Origin: Massilia sp. UMI-21 | Lineage (GTDB): Bacteria > Pseudomonadota > Gammaproteobacteria > Burkholderiales > Burkholderiaceae_D | NCBI GenBank assembly: GCA_015277795.1 | Contig: CP063848.1 | Location: 4,216,001 to 4,280,000 of the forward strand | Direction of reading: 5' to 3' | Length of the DNA: 64,000 nucleotides | In this document: piece by piece, positions 9,102 through 16,863 of the stretch | Layout: each line of letters begins with the position of its first letter | Position numbering within the stretch: position 1 is the first letter of the stretch | Made by a program: the position numbers and the translations under genes | The notes under the pieces: model-generated | Seen by the model: the letters and a program-made list of their open reading frames with translations, nothing else | Databases searched by the model: none | What the model was told of the DNA's origin: nothing

Positions 9102-10349
9102 CTAGGAATTCAGGAACATCTCCTGCAGGTCGTTCAGGAAGCGCTGGCCCATGTCGGTCGGCTTGATGAGCTTGTGATCGCGGTAGAGCAGGCCCTTGCG
9201 TTCCGCCTCGTCCAGGGCCTTGCCGATGGCGCCGATGCTCATGCCGGTGCGCTCGCCGAACAGGTTCGGATCGAAGCCCCCGGTCAGGCGCAAGGCGTTG
9301 AGCATGAACTCGAAGCCCATGTCGGCGCGTGCGATCTCGTGCTCTTCCTGTACCGGATTGCCGCGCCGGGCGGCCTCGATGAAGGAGCCCGGCTGCTTGT
9401 AGCGCGCCTGGCGCAGCACGCGGTGCGGGAAGGAAATCTTCGAATGCGCGCCGGCGCCGATGCCAAGGTAGTCGCCGAACTGCCAGTAGTTCAGGTTGTG
9501 CTGCGCCTGGCGGCCTTCCCTGGCGTAGGCCGATACCTCGTAGTGTCCGTAGCCCGCCGCCGCGGTCGCCTCGAGAATCATGTCCTGCATGTCGGCGCTC
9601 AGGTCGTCGTCCGGCAGGATCGGCGGATACTTGGCGAACACCGTGTTCGGTTCCATCGTCAGGTGGTACATCGACAGGTGCGGCGGGGCGAAGGACAGCG
9701 CCGTCCGCAGGTCGCTGCGCGCCTGGTCGAGCGTCTGTCCCGGCAACGCGAACATCAGGTCGAGATTGAAGTTGTCGAAGGTCGAACGGGCGATCTCCAC
9801 CGCGCGCAGCGCTTCGGCTTCGTCGTGGATGCGGCCCAGCGCCTTCAGGTGCGCGCCGTTGAAGCTCTGGATGCCGATCGACAGGCGGTTGATGCCGCTG
9901 TCGCGGTAGGACTGGAAGCGCTCGGCCTCGAAGGTGCCCGGGTTGGCCTCCATCGTGATCTCGGCGTCGAGCGCCAGGGGCAGCAGGGTGCGCACGTCGG
10001 ACAGCAGGCGATCCAGGCCGGCGGCTGACATGAGGCTCGGGGTGCCGCCGCCGATGAAGACGGTATGGATCTTGCGCCCCCAGATCATGGGCAGCGACTG
10101 CTCCAGGTCGAGCCGCACGGCGTCGAGGTAGTCCTTTTCAGGCAGCTCGCCCTTGGCCTCGTGCGAATTGAAATCGCAGTAGGGGCACTTGCGCACGCAC
10201 CACGGGAAGTGGATGTAGAGCGACAGCGGCGGCAGGCTGGTGAGGTTCAGCGCACCCGGTTGCAGGTACTGCAGGGCCGTCGTTGCAGGAGAACGCGGTT
10301 CGCTGGCGCTGCTGCCGAGGTCCGGCCCCGCGACTTTAATCGGGATCAT
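9102..10349 (-). CDS. hemW: Radical SAM heme chaperone HemW (HemN-like)
   Basis: This 415-residue protein starts at the ATG at 10349, which overlaps the rdgB stop by 4 bases (ATGA), so the two are translationally coupled. The longer open frame upstream is rdgB read in another frame. The radical SAM cluster CxxxCxxC is at Cys51, Cys55 and Cys58 in YIHFPWCVRKCPYCDF, and VFIGGGTPSL follows near 110. HemW proteins bind heme and deliver it to membrane enzymes. They are often misannotated as oxygen-independent coproporphyrinogen oxidase; this one has the HemW pattern and the rdgB neighbour typical of HemW in betaproteobacteria. The C-terminal HemN domain ends with DLQEMFL. Confidence 0.93.
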   Translation of the reverse strand: MIPIKVAGPDLGSSASEPRSPATTALQYLQPGALNLTSLPPLSLYIHFPWCVRKCPYCDFNSHEAKGELPEKDYLDAVRLDLEQSLPMIWGRKIHTVFIGGGTPSLMSAAGLDRLLSDVRTLLPLALDAEITMEANPGTFEAERFQSYRDSGINRLSIGIQSFNGAHLKALGRIHDEAEALRAVEIARSTFDNFNLDLMFALPGQTLDQARSDLRTALSFAPPHLSMYHLTMEPNTVFAKYPPILPDDDLSADMQDMILEATAAAGYGHYEVSAYAREGRQAQHNLNYWQFGDYLGIGAGAHSKISFPHRVLRQARYKQPGSFIEAARRGNPVQEEHEIARADMGFEFMLNALRLTGGFDPNLFGERTGMSIGAIGKALDEAERKGLLYRDHKLIKPTDMGQRFLNDLQEMFLNS

Positions 10350-10930
10350 TTGAGTTTTTCTACCAGTGCACGCAAGGCCTGGCCGCGGTGCGAGTGGGCG
10401 TTTTTGACGCCCGGCTCGAGTTCGGCGGTGGTCTTGCCGAGCGACGGAATCAGGAAGTGCGGGTCGTAACCGAAGCCGTTGGCGCCGCGCGGGGACGCGA
10501 TGATCTCGCCATGCCACTGGCCGTCGGCGATGACCGGCTGCGGGTCGTCGGCGTGGCGCACGTAGACCAGCACGCAGTAGTAATAGGCCGACTTGTCGGC
10601 GTGCCCGGCCAGGTCGGCCACCAGCTTGTCGTTGTTGCGGGCATCGGATTTCGGTTCGCCGGCATAGCGGGCCGAATACACGCCGGGCGCGCCGCCGAGC
10701 GCATTCACGCATACGCCCGAGTCGTCCGCCAGGGCCGGCAGGCCCGTCAGGCGCGCGGCGTGGCGGGCCTTGGCCAGGGCGTTTTCCACGAAGGTGCCGA
10801 AGGGTTCTTCCGCTTCCGGAACATCGAATTCGCCTTGCGGGTGCAAGTCGAAGCCGATGGGCGCGAGCAGTTGCGCGAATTCCTTCAGTTTGCCGGCGTT
10901 GTTGGAGGCGAGGATCAGGCGTTGGGTCAT
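10346..10930 (-). CDS. rdgB: Non-canonical purine NTP pyrophosphatase (RdgB/HAM1)
   Basis: This 194-residue enzyme hydrolyses dITP, ITP and XTP to the monophosphates, keeping damaged purines out of nucleic acid. The family start MTQRLILASNNAGKLKEF and the motifs LADDSGVCVNALGG and GYDPHFLIP are all present. Length is normal. It is the first gene of a two-gene unit with hemW. In related genomes rph usually sits directly upstream; here a divergently read CPBP protease gene lies between them. Confidence 0.96.
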   Translation of the reverse strand: MTQRLILASNNAGKLKEFAQLLAPIGFDLHPQGEFDVPEAEEPFGTFVENALAKARHAARLTGLPALADDSGVCVNALGGAPGVYSARYAGEPKSDARNNDKLVADLAGHADKSAYYYCVLVYVRHADDPQPVIADGQWHGEIIASPRGANGFGYDPHFLIPSLGKTTAELEPGVKNAHSHRGQALRALVEKLK

Positions 10931-11097
10931 GGTGGGTCAGCTGGCTGGATCAAGCCGGGTATTTTACCGTTTCCTCCGCCGCGCCGCCGCGATTGCAGCT
11001 CATTGCGCGATTCGCGCAGCCTGTCGCACCGAGGGCGACCGCGGGCCGCGATGTCATTACAGTGGCGACATCCCAACAATCGCTACAACACAAGAAC

Positions 11098-11841
11098 ATG
11101 AGACTGCGCCACTTCGCCGACCAGCACCCGATCCTTGCCGCCATCGCGTGCGCTGCCCTGCAGTTCGGCCTCACGATCCTGATTCTCAAAGCCGGCAAAC
11201 TGTTCGCCCCGCCGGAAGCCTTCGGCAAGGTCAAGCTGCTGGCGTTCGCTTCCACCGTGGTGCTGCCGCTGCTGCTCACGCAGGCCTTCGGCATGTGGCG
11301 CGAGGTCGGGTTCGGGAAAGCCGCCCCGAACGGCTTCTTCATCGCCTGCCTGCTGCCGGTGCTGATGTTCGCCGCGCTGGGCCTGCACCTGCCCGGGCCA
11401 GGCCTCGCGGGCGACCTGCTGATCCAGTCCTTCAATGCCTTCGGCGAAGAATTGCTGTTTCGCGGCGTGATCTTCGTGATCCTGATGCGCCTGCCGCTGT
11501 GGCAGGCCATCGTGCTCAACGGTGTACTGTTCGGCTCGATGCACCTGATCCACGGCTACATGGACGGCAACTGGAGCCATGCCCTGGTGTGGGCGCTGAT
11601 GAGCTCCTGCGCCGGCATGATGTTCGCCGCCGCGCGGGCAAGCACGGGCAGCCTGTGGCTGGTGGTGATCCTGCACATGATCCTGAACCTGGCCAGCATG
11701 TACTCGAACATCGAGCACGTGGCGGGGGCGGACATGCTCACGCTGGTGCAGTATGCGACCAAGGTGGTGGAGGTGGTGCTGGGCTTGTACGTGATCGTGA
11801 CGGCAGGACGCGTCAAGCCGGTCGCGGCGCTGCCTGCCTGA
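11098..11841 (+). CDS. CPBP-family intramembrane glutamic protease
   Basis: The protein has 247 residues when started at the ATG at 11098; an upstream in-frame extension from 10993 is unlikely because it reads through the rdgB promoter region. It is very hydrophobic, with about seven to eight membrane segments. The CPBP (Abi/CaaX-protease-like) motifs are intact: EExxxR as Glu117, Glu118 and Arg122 in FGEELLFRG, and the second motif with His149 in FGSMHLIHG. These proteases cleave within membranes; the substrate is unknown. It is on the opposite strand to both neighbours and sits between rph and rdgB, which suggests a later insertion. Confidence 0.88.
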   Translation: MRLRHFADQHPILAAIACAALQFGLTILILKAGKLFAPPEAFGKVKLLAFASTVVLPLLLTQAFGMWREVGFGKAAPNGFFIACLLPVLMFAALGLHLPGPGLAGDLLIQSFNAFGEELLFRGVIFVILMRLPLWQAIVLNGVLFGSMHLIHGYMDGNWSHALVWALMSSCAGMMFAAARASTGSLWLVVILHMILNLASMYSNIEHVAGADMLTLVQYATKVVEVVLGLYVIVTAGRVKPVAALPA

Positions 11842-11845
11842 GGCC

Positions 11846-11872
11846 CGGCAGGGCGGCCCGGCCGCCCTGCCG
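11846..11872. terminator. Strong hairpin between convergent CPBP gene and rph
   Basis: A perfect 12-bp stem (CGGCAGGGCGGC / GCCGCCCTGCCG) with a three-base loop fills the gap between the two convergent stop codons. There is no T tract, so it is either a factor-assisted bidirectional terminator or an RNA end-protecting hairpin. Confidence 0.55.
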
Positions 11873-11874
11873 CG

Positions 11875-12603
11875 TCAGACGCCCAGCGCCTGCTTCTGCA
11901 GCCTCACCAGCTGCGCAATCCCGCCTTCGGCCAGGTCCAGCAGGCGATTCATTCGCGCACGGTCGAAGGCCGCGCCTTCCGCCGTGCCCTGCACTTCGAT
12001 GAAGTGGCCGGCATCGGTCATCACCACGTTCATGTCGGTATCGCAATCCGAATCCTCGACATAGTCCAGGTCCAGCACCGGCATGCCTTTGTACACGCCG
12101 ACCGAGATCGCGGCCACGAAGTGCTTGAGCGGCACCGCCGGCAGCAGGCCCTGCCCCACCAGCACGCCGAAGGCGTCGTAGGCCGCCACCATGGCGCCGG
12201 TGATCGCGGCGGTACGGGTGCCGCCGTCGGCCTGGATCACGTCGCAGTCCAGGTGCAGGGTGCGTTCGCCGAAGGCTTCCAGGGCGAAGGCGGCGCGCAG
12301 CGAGCGGCCGATGAGGCGCTGGATTTCCTGGGTGCGGCCGGTCTGCTTGCCGCGCGCGGCTTCGCGGTCCATGCGGGTGTGCGTCGAGCGCGGCAGCATG
12401 CCGTATTCGGCCGTCAGCCAGCCCTGCCCCTTCCCCTTCAGGAAGCCCGGCACCTTCTCTTCGATGCTGGCGGTGCAGATCACCTTGGTGTCGCCGCACT
12501 CGATCAGCACCGAGCCTTCGGCGTGCCGGGTGTACTGGCGGGTGATGCGGATCGCGCGCAGCTGGTCGAGCGCGCGCCCGCTCGGGCGTTGTTCAAACGT
12601 CAT
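11875..12603 (-). CDS. rph: Ribonuclease PH
   Basis: This 242-residue phosphorolytic 3'-5' exoribonuclease trims tRNA 3' ends and structured RNAs. Recognisable blocks are [45 protein letters not shown], the phosphate-binding arginines in [18 protein letters not shown], and [19 protein letters not shown]. The length is normal. It follows the PP2C gene by 27 bases and is the last gene of a kinase-phosphatase-rph operon. Confidence 0.97.
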   Translation of the reverse strand: MTFEQRPSGRALDQLRAIRITRQYTRHAEGSVLIECGDTKVICTASIEEKVPGFLKGKGQGWLTAEYGMLPRSTHTRMDREAARGKQTGRTQEIQRLIGRSLRAAFALEAFGERTLHLDCDVIQADGGTRTAAITGAMVAAYDAFGVLVGQGLLPAVPLKHFVAAISVGVYKGMPVLDLDYVEDSDCDTDMNVVMTDAGHFIEVQGTAEGAAFDRARMNRLLDLAEGGIAQLVRLQKQALGV

Positions 12604-12630
12604 GGAAAGCCCTTTCTTGTTCAGGTAATC

Positions 12631-13611
12631 TTATTTGAGTAGTTGAGAAGATTTCTCGATCGCCTCGCGAATCTCGGCAATCGCCTTTTCGATCTCGTCT
12701 TCGTCGAAGGCGTCCGCAACGGCGCCCGAATTGGCACCCGAATTGGCGCCCGGATTGGCACCCGGACCGGCGGCGGGCGGCAGGGGCCGGCCGGCGATGA
12801 TCGTCGAGCTGACACCGTCCTCGGGCAGCATCCGGGTCGAGATCACGTCGGGCCCCAGGCTGCCCTTCGTATCCGCACCCTGCCAGGTGATCGCCAGCGC
12901 GGTGGTGTTGTCGGCACGGGCGCCGCCGATCGCGGCGGCCATCGCGACCATGTCGGGCACCGCCTGCACGATGCTGGAGGTCGACAGCCGGTGCACGATC
13001 TCGGCGTCGGGCAGCATCGACCACAGGCCGTCGGAACACAGCAGCAGCGTGTCGCCCGGTTCCAGGCTGGCCTGGCGCGAGACGTCGATCCGGGGGACCT
13101 GGCCCGCGCCCAGGCAGTTGTACAGCTTGTTGCGGTCGGGGTGCGTGTTGCGGTCGGCCTCGCTGGCGCGGCCGCGTTCGATCAGGTATTCCAGGTGCGA
13201 GTGGTCGCGCGTGCGCGCCAGCACCTGGTTGCGGCGCAGCCAGTACAGGCGCGAGTCGCCGCAGTGCGCCCACACCGCGCAGTTGTGCTGCACCAGGCAG
13301 GCCACCACCGTGGTGCGCGGCGTCTCGGGCAGCTTGTTGGTGTCGGCGTAGGCCAGGATGTCCCAGTGCGCCTGGGTCAGCGCCTCTTCCAGGAAACGCT
13401 CGGGTTTCTTCACATAGGGCTTGGCCTGCATGCGGAACATCATCGACATCGTCTGCAGCGCGATGGTCGCGGCGATTTCGCCCGCCAGGTGTCCGCCCAT
13501 GCCGTCGGCCAGCACCAGCAGCAGCGCGTCGCGCGTGAAGCTGTAGCCCATGCGGTCCTGGTTGACCTTGCGCCCGCCGATGTGGGTCTGCTGGTAGACG
13601 GAAAACTGCAT
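12631..13611 (-). CDS. PP2C-family serine/threonine protein phosphatase
   Basis: This 326-residue protein starts at the ATG at 13611 (MQFSVYQQTHIGGRKVNQDR); the open frame continues upstream only as a shadow of the kinase gene. PP2C metal-binding motifs are present: VNQDRMG near residue 17, LVLADGMGGHLAGE near 33-46, CSDGLW near 200, and GGARADNTT near 238. After the catalytic domain comes a linker with a short GAN(P/S) peptide repeat and an acidic, helical C-terminus. It lies 26 bases after a Ser/Thr kinase gene and most likely reverses its phosphorylations. Confidence 0.92.
   Translation of the reverse strand: MQFSVYQQTHIGGRKVNQDRMGYSFTRDALLLVLADGMGGHLAGEIAATIALQTMSMMFRMQAKPYVKKPERFLEEALTQAHWDILAYADTNKLPETPRTTVVACLVQHNCAVWAHCGDSRLYWLRRNQVLARTRDHSHLEYLIERGRASEADRNTHPDRNKLYNCLGAGQVPRIDVSRQASLEPGDTLLLCSDGLWSMLPDAEIVHRLSTSSIVQAVPDMVAMAAAIGGARADNTTALAITWQGADTKGSLGPDVISTRMLPEDGVSSTIIAGRPLPPAAGPGANPGANSGANSGAVADAFDEDEIEKAIAEIREAIEKSSQLLK
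12721..12768. repeat. Four 12-bp tandem repeats inside the PP2C gene
   Basis: Four copies of a 12-base unit (consensus GGCRCCCGRATT) lie head to tail. Read on the minus strand they encode the linker repeat GAN(P/S). The unit is a multiple of three, so copy-number change would alter linker length without breaking the frame. Confidence 0.8.
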
Positions 13612-13637
13612 GCTCGCTCCTGGTCCTTTCCGGGTAC

Positions 13638-14636
13638 TTAATTGCTGGCCTTGCGCCTGACGGCGCCGAAACGCTCGACCAGTCCGCGCCATCCGCCCGG
13701 GCGCGCCGCTGCGTCGCCGGCCTCGGCGTCGGCATCGGCCCGGGGCGCCAGCGTCGGCGCCGCCTGCAGCACCTTCTGCATCGCGAACACACTCTGCGGC
13801 CGGGCCAGCGGATCGAGCGCCATGCAGGCACCGACCATGTCCACCAGCTCGGGTGAATAGCTGGCGTCCAGCCTGGCCAGCGCGGCCCCGGTCCTGTCGT
13901 CCTGCTTGCGTGCCTCCACGGGCTGCGGCATCGAGCGCGTCATGCAAGCATACATCGCCGCGCCGATGCTGTAGATGTCGGTCCAGGGCCCCAGCGTCGG
14001 CGCCCTGCCGTACAGCTCGGGCGCCGCGAAGCCGGGCGTGTACATCGGCGCCAGCATCGGGGCGTCGAGGTTGATGGTCTGGCGCGCCGCGCCGAAGTCG
14101 AGCAGCAGGGGCGAGCCGTCGCTGCGCAGGTAGATGTTGGCCGGCTTCAGGTCCAGGTGCAGCAGCTTGTTGGCATGCACTTCGCGCACCCCGGCGCAGA
14201 CGCCGTTGAACAGCTGGCGGATCGAGGCTTCGCCCATGCGGCTGCCCCGGGCATGCAGGCGCGCGATGTGGTCCTGCAGCGTATGCCCGGACTCGTAGGC
14301 CATCACCATGTAAACGGTTTCGTGGGCGCGGAAGAAGTTCACCACCCGCACCACGTTGGGATGGACGATGCGCGCCAGCGCCCGCCCCTCCTCGAAGAAG
14401 CACTTCAGGCCGATGCGGAACACCGGCAGGTTGGGCCTGGACACCACGGGGACCAGTTCGCCCGGCGCGCGCAAGGCGAGCTGGCTCGGCAGGTATTCCT
14501 TGATCGCGACCGCCTTGCCTTCGCCGTCATATGCCAGATAAACAATACTGAACCCACCGGACGCAATTTTCTTTACAATGCGATATCCGGCAATTTCCAG
14601 GCCATCCGGCAAGGGAGCGTTATTCTGTGCGGCCAT
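13638..14636 (-). CDS. Hanks-type serine/threonine protein kinase
   Basis: This 332-residue soluble kinase has no obvious membrane segment. The glycine loop ASGGFSIVYLAYD is near residues 24-36 and the VAIK lysine near 46. The catalytic loop is HLDLKPANIYL, with Leu in place of Arg in the HRD motif, the metal motif is DFGAAR, and an APE-like AAPELYG follows. The C-terminal ~40 residues are Ala/Asp-rich. It is the first gene of an operon with the PP2C phosphatase and rph, giving a kinase-phosphatase pair. The HLD motif places it outside the RD kinases, so activation-loop phosphorylation may not be needed. Targets are unknown. Confidence 0.92.
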   Translation of the reverse strand: MAAQNNAPLPDGLEIAGYRIVKKIASGGFSIVYLAYDGEGKAVAIKEYLPSQLALRAPGELVPVVSRPNLPVFRIGLKCFFEEGRALARIVHPNVVRVVNFFRAHETVYMVMAYESGHTLQDHIARLHARGSRMGEASIRQLFNGVCAGVREVHANKLLHLDLKPANIYLRSDGSPLLLDFGAARQTINLDAPMLAPMYTPGFAAPELYGRAPTLGPWTDIYSIGAAMYACMTRSMPQPVEARKQDDRTGAALARLDASYSPELVDMVGACMALDPLARPQSVFAMQKVLQAAPTLAPRADADAEAGDAAARPGGWRGLVERFGAVRRKASN

Positions 14637-14790
14637 TCAGGAAGGTTTCCTTGCTTAACAGGGGGATTGTGTGGGATAAATGTCGCCTTTGTAAAGGACA
14701 CTTCATTAAACCTGCGGCGCGTTGCACCGGCGGTCTGCGATGCTCGCGACGGTTTCCCGAAGTGTCCAAAGAATAAGAACGGGGACCCCA

Positions 14791-15693
14791 TTGAGCATTT
14801 CAAGCATGACAGGTTACGCGGTAGCGACCAGCGAAGGCGCTGCCGGCACCCTCACTATCGAGATCAAGAGCGTCAATTCGCGCTTCCTTGACCTCCAGTT
14901 CCGCATCAACGACGACCTGCGCGCGCTGGAACCCGACCTGCGCGCCGCCATCATGGCCGCGATCACACGCGGCAAGGTCGAAGTGCGGCTGTCCTTCGGC
15001 CGCAAGGCGGCCGGCGGCTCGCAGGCGCTCAACCAGGAACTGCTGTCCGACCTCGCGCGCCTGCAGGCGGAAGTCACCAGGCACTTCGTTCAAGCGCCGC
15101 AGATGACGGTGGCCGAACTGCTGCGCTGGCCCGGCGTCATCGAAGAATCGACCGTGGGCCAGGAATCGCTCCAACAGGATGTCGCCGCCCTCACCGCCAC
15201 CACCGTGGCGGCCTTCGTCGACAGCCGCAAGCGCGAAGGCGCGGCGCTCGAAGCGATGCTGCTGTCGCGCATCGACTCGATGGAAACGATCGTCAAGCGC
15301 ATCACCCCGCTCATCCCCCAGGTGATCGCGCAGTTCCAGCAAAAAGCGGTCGAGCGCATGCAGGACGCGCTGGGCCTGGCCGGCCACGGCAACCCGTCGG
15401 TGCTGAGCCGCCAGGAAGTGCTGGAGCGCATCCGCCAGGAAGTGACGCTGTACGGCATCCGCATCGACGTCTCCGAAGAACTGTCGCGTTTGTCGGCGCA
15501 TCTCAATGAGACCCGGCACATCCTGAAAAAGGGCGGCCAGGTCGGCAAGCGCCTCGACTTCATGATGCAGGAACTGAACCGCGAAGCCAACACGCTCGGC
15601 GCCAAGGCCTCGGTGAAGGAACTGGCCGACGCCTCGATGGAGCTGAAACTGCTGATCGAGCAGATGCGCGAGCAGGTGCAGAATTTAGAGTAA
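14791..15693 (+). CDS. yicC: YicC-family endoribonuclease-like protein
   Basis: The protein has 300 residues if started at the TTG at 14791 (MSISSMTGYAV). I prefer this TTG because family members start a few residues before SMT(A/G)YA and an AAGAACGGGGA stretch lies just upstream; the ATG at 14806 has no ribosome site and would lose these residues. The body matches YicC, with IEIKSVNSRFLDLQFR near the start and the end block EELSRLSAHLNETR...GKRLDFMMQELNREANTLGAKA. YicC proteins are RNases; the E. coli member acts on small RNA. It sits upstream of gmk, as in many proteobacteria. Confidence 0.92.
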   Translation: MSISSMTGYAVATSEGAAGTLTIEIKSVNSRFLDLQFRINDDLRALEPDLRAAIMAAITRGKVEVRLSFGRKAAGGSQALNQELLSDLARLQAEVTRHFVQAPQMTVAELLRWPGVIEESTVGQESLQQDVAALTATTVAAFVDSRKREGAALEAMLLSRIDSMETIVKRITPLIPQVIAQFQQKAVERMQDALGLAGHGNPSVLSRQEVLERIRQEVTLYGIRIDVSEELSRLSAHLNETRHILKKGGQVGKRLDFMMQELNREANTLGAKASVKELADASMELKLLIEQMREQVQNLE

Positions 15694-15728
15694 TTCGTTG
15701 TCGTCACGCAACGATATGCTGACGATAG

Positions 15729-15807
15729 CTGGACGCGCGGACGGGGGACCCGTCCACCCTACCAGTGCGATTGCGTAGGGTGGACGGGTTTCCCGTCCGC
15801 GCGTTCA
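15729..15807. repeat. REP-like inverted pair A (yicC-gmk gap)
   Basis: Two palindromic units face away from each other: a reverse unit at 15729-15762 (ends CCACCCTAC) and a forward unit at 15775-15807 (starts GTAGGGTGG, ends CGCGTTCA). They are separated by 12 bases. Each unit folds as a hairpin around GGACGGG/CCCGTCC. The same family occurs at four other places in this window. Confidence 0.9.
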
Positions 15808-15871
15808 CACTTATGATCAACACCACGCGGCCAATGCGGCTGCACCGAACAAATGCAATAAGGAATAAACA

Positions 15872-16519
15872 ATGATCACTCCCGCCCTCTCCGGCAGCCT
15901 GTTCGTCGTCGCCGCACCCAGCGGCGCCGGCAAATCGACCCTGGTCAACGCCCTGCTGAAGCTGGAACCGGGCATCAAGCTGTCGATCTCGACCACCACC
16001 CGTGCGCCGCGCCCGGGAGAGCAGGACGGCCGCGAGTACCATTTCACGACGGCGGACGACTTCGTCGCGCGCGCCGACCGCGGCGAGTTCCTGGAGTGGG
16101 CGGAAGTCCACGGCAACTACTACGGCACCAGCCGCCTGAGCGTGGAACAGGAAATGAAGCTCGGCACCGACATCCTGCTGGAGATCGACTGGCAGGGCGC
16201 GCGCCAGGTCAGGAAGCAGTTCCCCGACGCGGCCGGCATCTTCATCCTGCCGCCGTCGATCGAAGCCCTGGAGGAGCGCCTGCACAAGCGCGGCACCGAC
16301 GAACCCCACGTCATCACCCGCCGCCTGCTGGCCGCCGGAGGGGAGATCGCTCACGCTCCGGAGTTCGAATATGCTATCATCAACGAAGAGTTCAACGTCG
16401 CCCTCGCGGAACTGCAGGCGATCGTCAAAGCGACACGTTGCCGTTTCGCCCAGCAGGCGGCGCGCAACGCCGACTTGTTTGCCCAGTTGGGAATCCACGC
16501 GAATCAACCGTCGAATTAA
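15872..16519 (+). CDS. gmk: Guanylate kinase
   Basis: This 215-residue enzyme phosphorylates GMP to GDP with ATP. The P-loop is PSGAGKST (residues 16-23). The GMP-binding region [21 protein letters not shown] and the lid/LID-proximal segment HGNYYGTS are normal. The REP pair separates it from yicC, so it may have its own transcript end or start. rpoZ and spoT follow on the same strand, a common betaproteobacterial order that links guanine nucleotide supply to (p)ppGpp control. Confidence 0.97.
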   Translation: MITPALSGSLFVVAAPSGAGKSTLVNALLKLEPGIKLSISTTTRAPRPGEQDGREYHFTTADDFVARADRGEFLEWAEVHGNYYGTSRLSVEQEMKLGTDILLEIDWQGARQVRKQFPDAAGIFILPPSIEALEERLHKRGTDEPHVITRRLLAAGGEIAHAPEFEYAIINEEFNVALAELQAIVKATRCRFAQQAARNADLFAQLGIHANQPSN

Positions 16520-16583
16520 CAGCTCGATCCGAGAGCGCGGCGCCGTCACCGGCTTGCCGCAAAACCGTCTATCAGGAGTAAAC

Positions 16584-16787
16584 ATGGCCCGCATCACCAT
16601 CGAAGATTGCCTCAAGACCATCCCGAACCGCTTCCAGCTGACCCTGGCCGCGACCTATCGCGCACGCCAGCTGCTGCAGGGCCACACCCCGAAAGTCGAA
16701 GCCAAGGACAAGCCGACCGTCGTCGCGCTGCGTGAAATCGCGGCCGGTAAAGTTGGCCTGGAAATGCTCAAAAAGGTCCCGATGTAA
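16584..16787 (+). CDS. rpoZ: RNA polymerase omega subunit
   Basis: This 67-residue protein starts at the ATG at 16584 with AGGAG seven bases upstream; the longer open frame upstream is a shadow of gmk. It begins [30 protein letters not shown], the standard omega N-terminus, and includes [16 protein letters not shown]. Omega supports assembly of RNA polymerase and forms part of one ppGpp site. Genes gmk, rpoZ and spoT probably form one operon. Confidence 0.97.
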   Translation: MARITIEDCLKTIPNRFQLTLAATYRARQLLQGHTPKVEAKDKPTVVALREIAAGKVGLEMLKKVPM

Positions 16788-16863
16788 GACCCCCGGGGGG
16801 CGTGGGCTCTTCCGCAGGCGAATCTGTTATGCTGTTCTTCATACTGGCTGATCGATATAACGT

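Noticed and set aside
9078..9104. GCGTGG...CCACGC imperfect palindrome between the M28 and hemW genes, possibly another REP unit
   Set aside because: It resembles the REP inner stem but lacks both GTAGGGTG and CGCGTTCA ends and is single; at most a decayed copy or a simple 3'-end hairpin.
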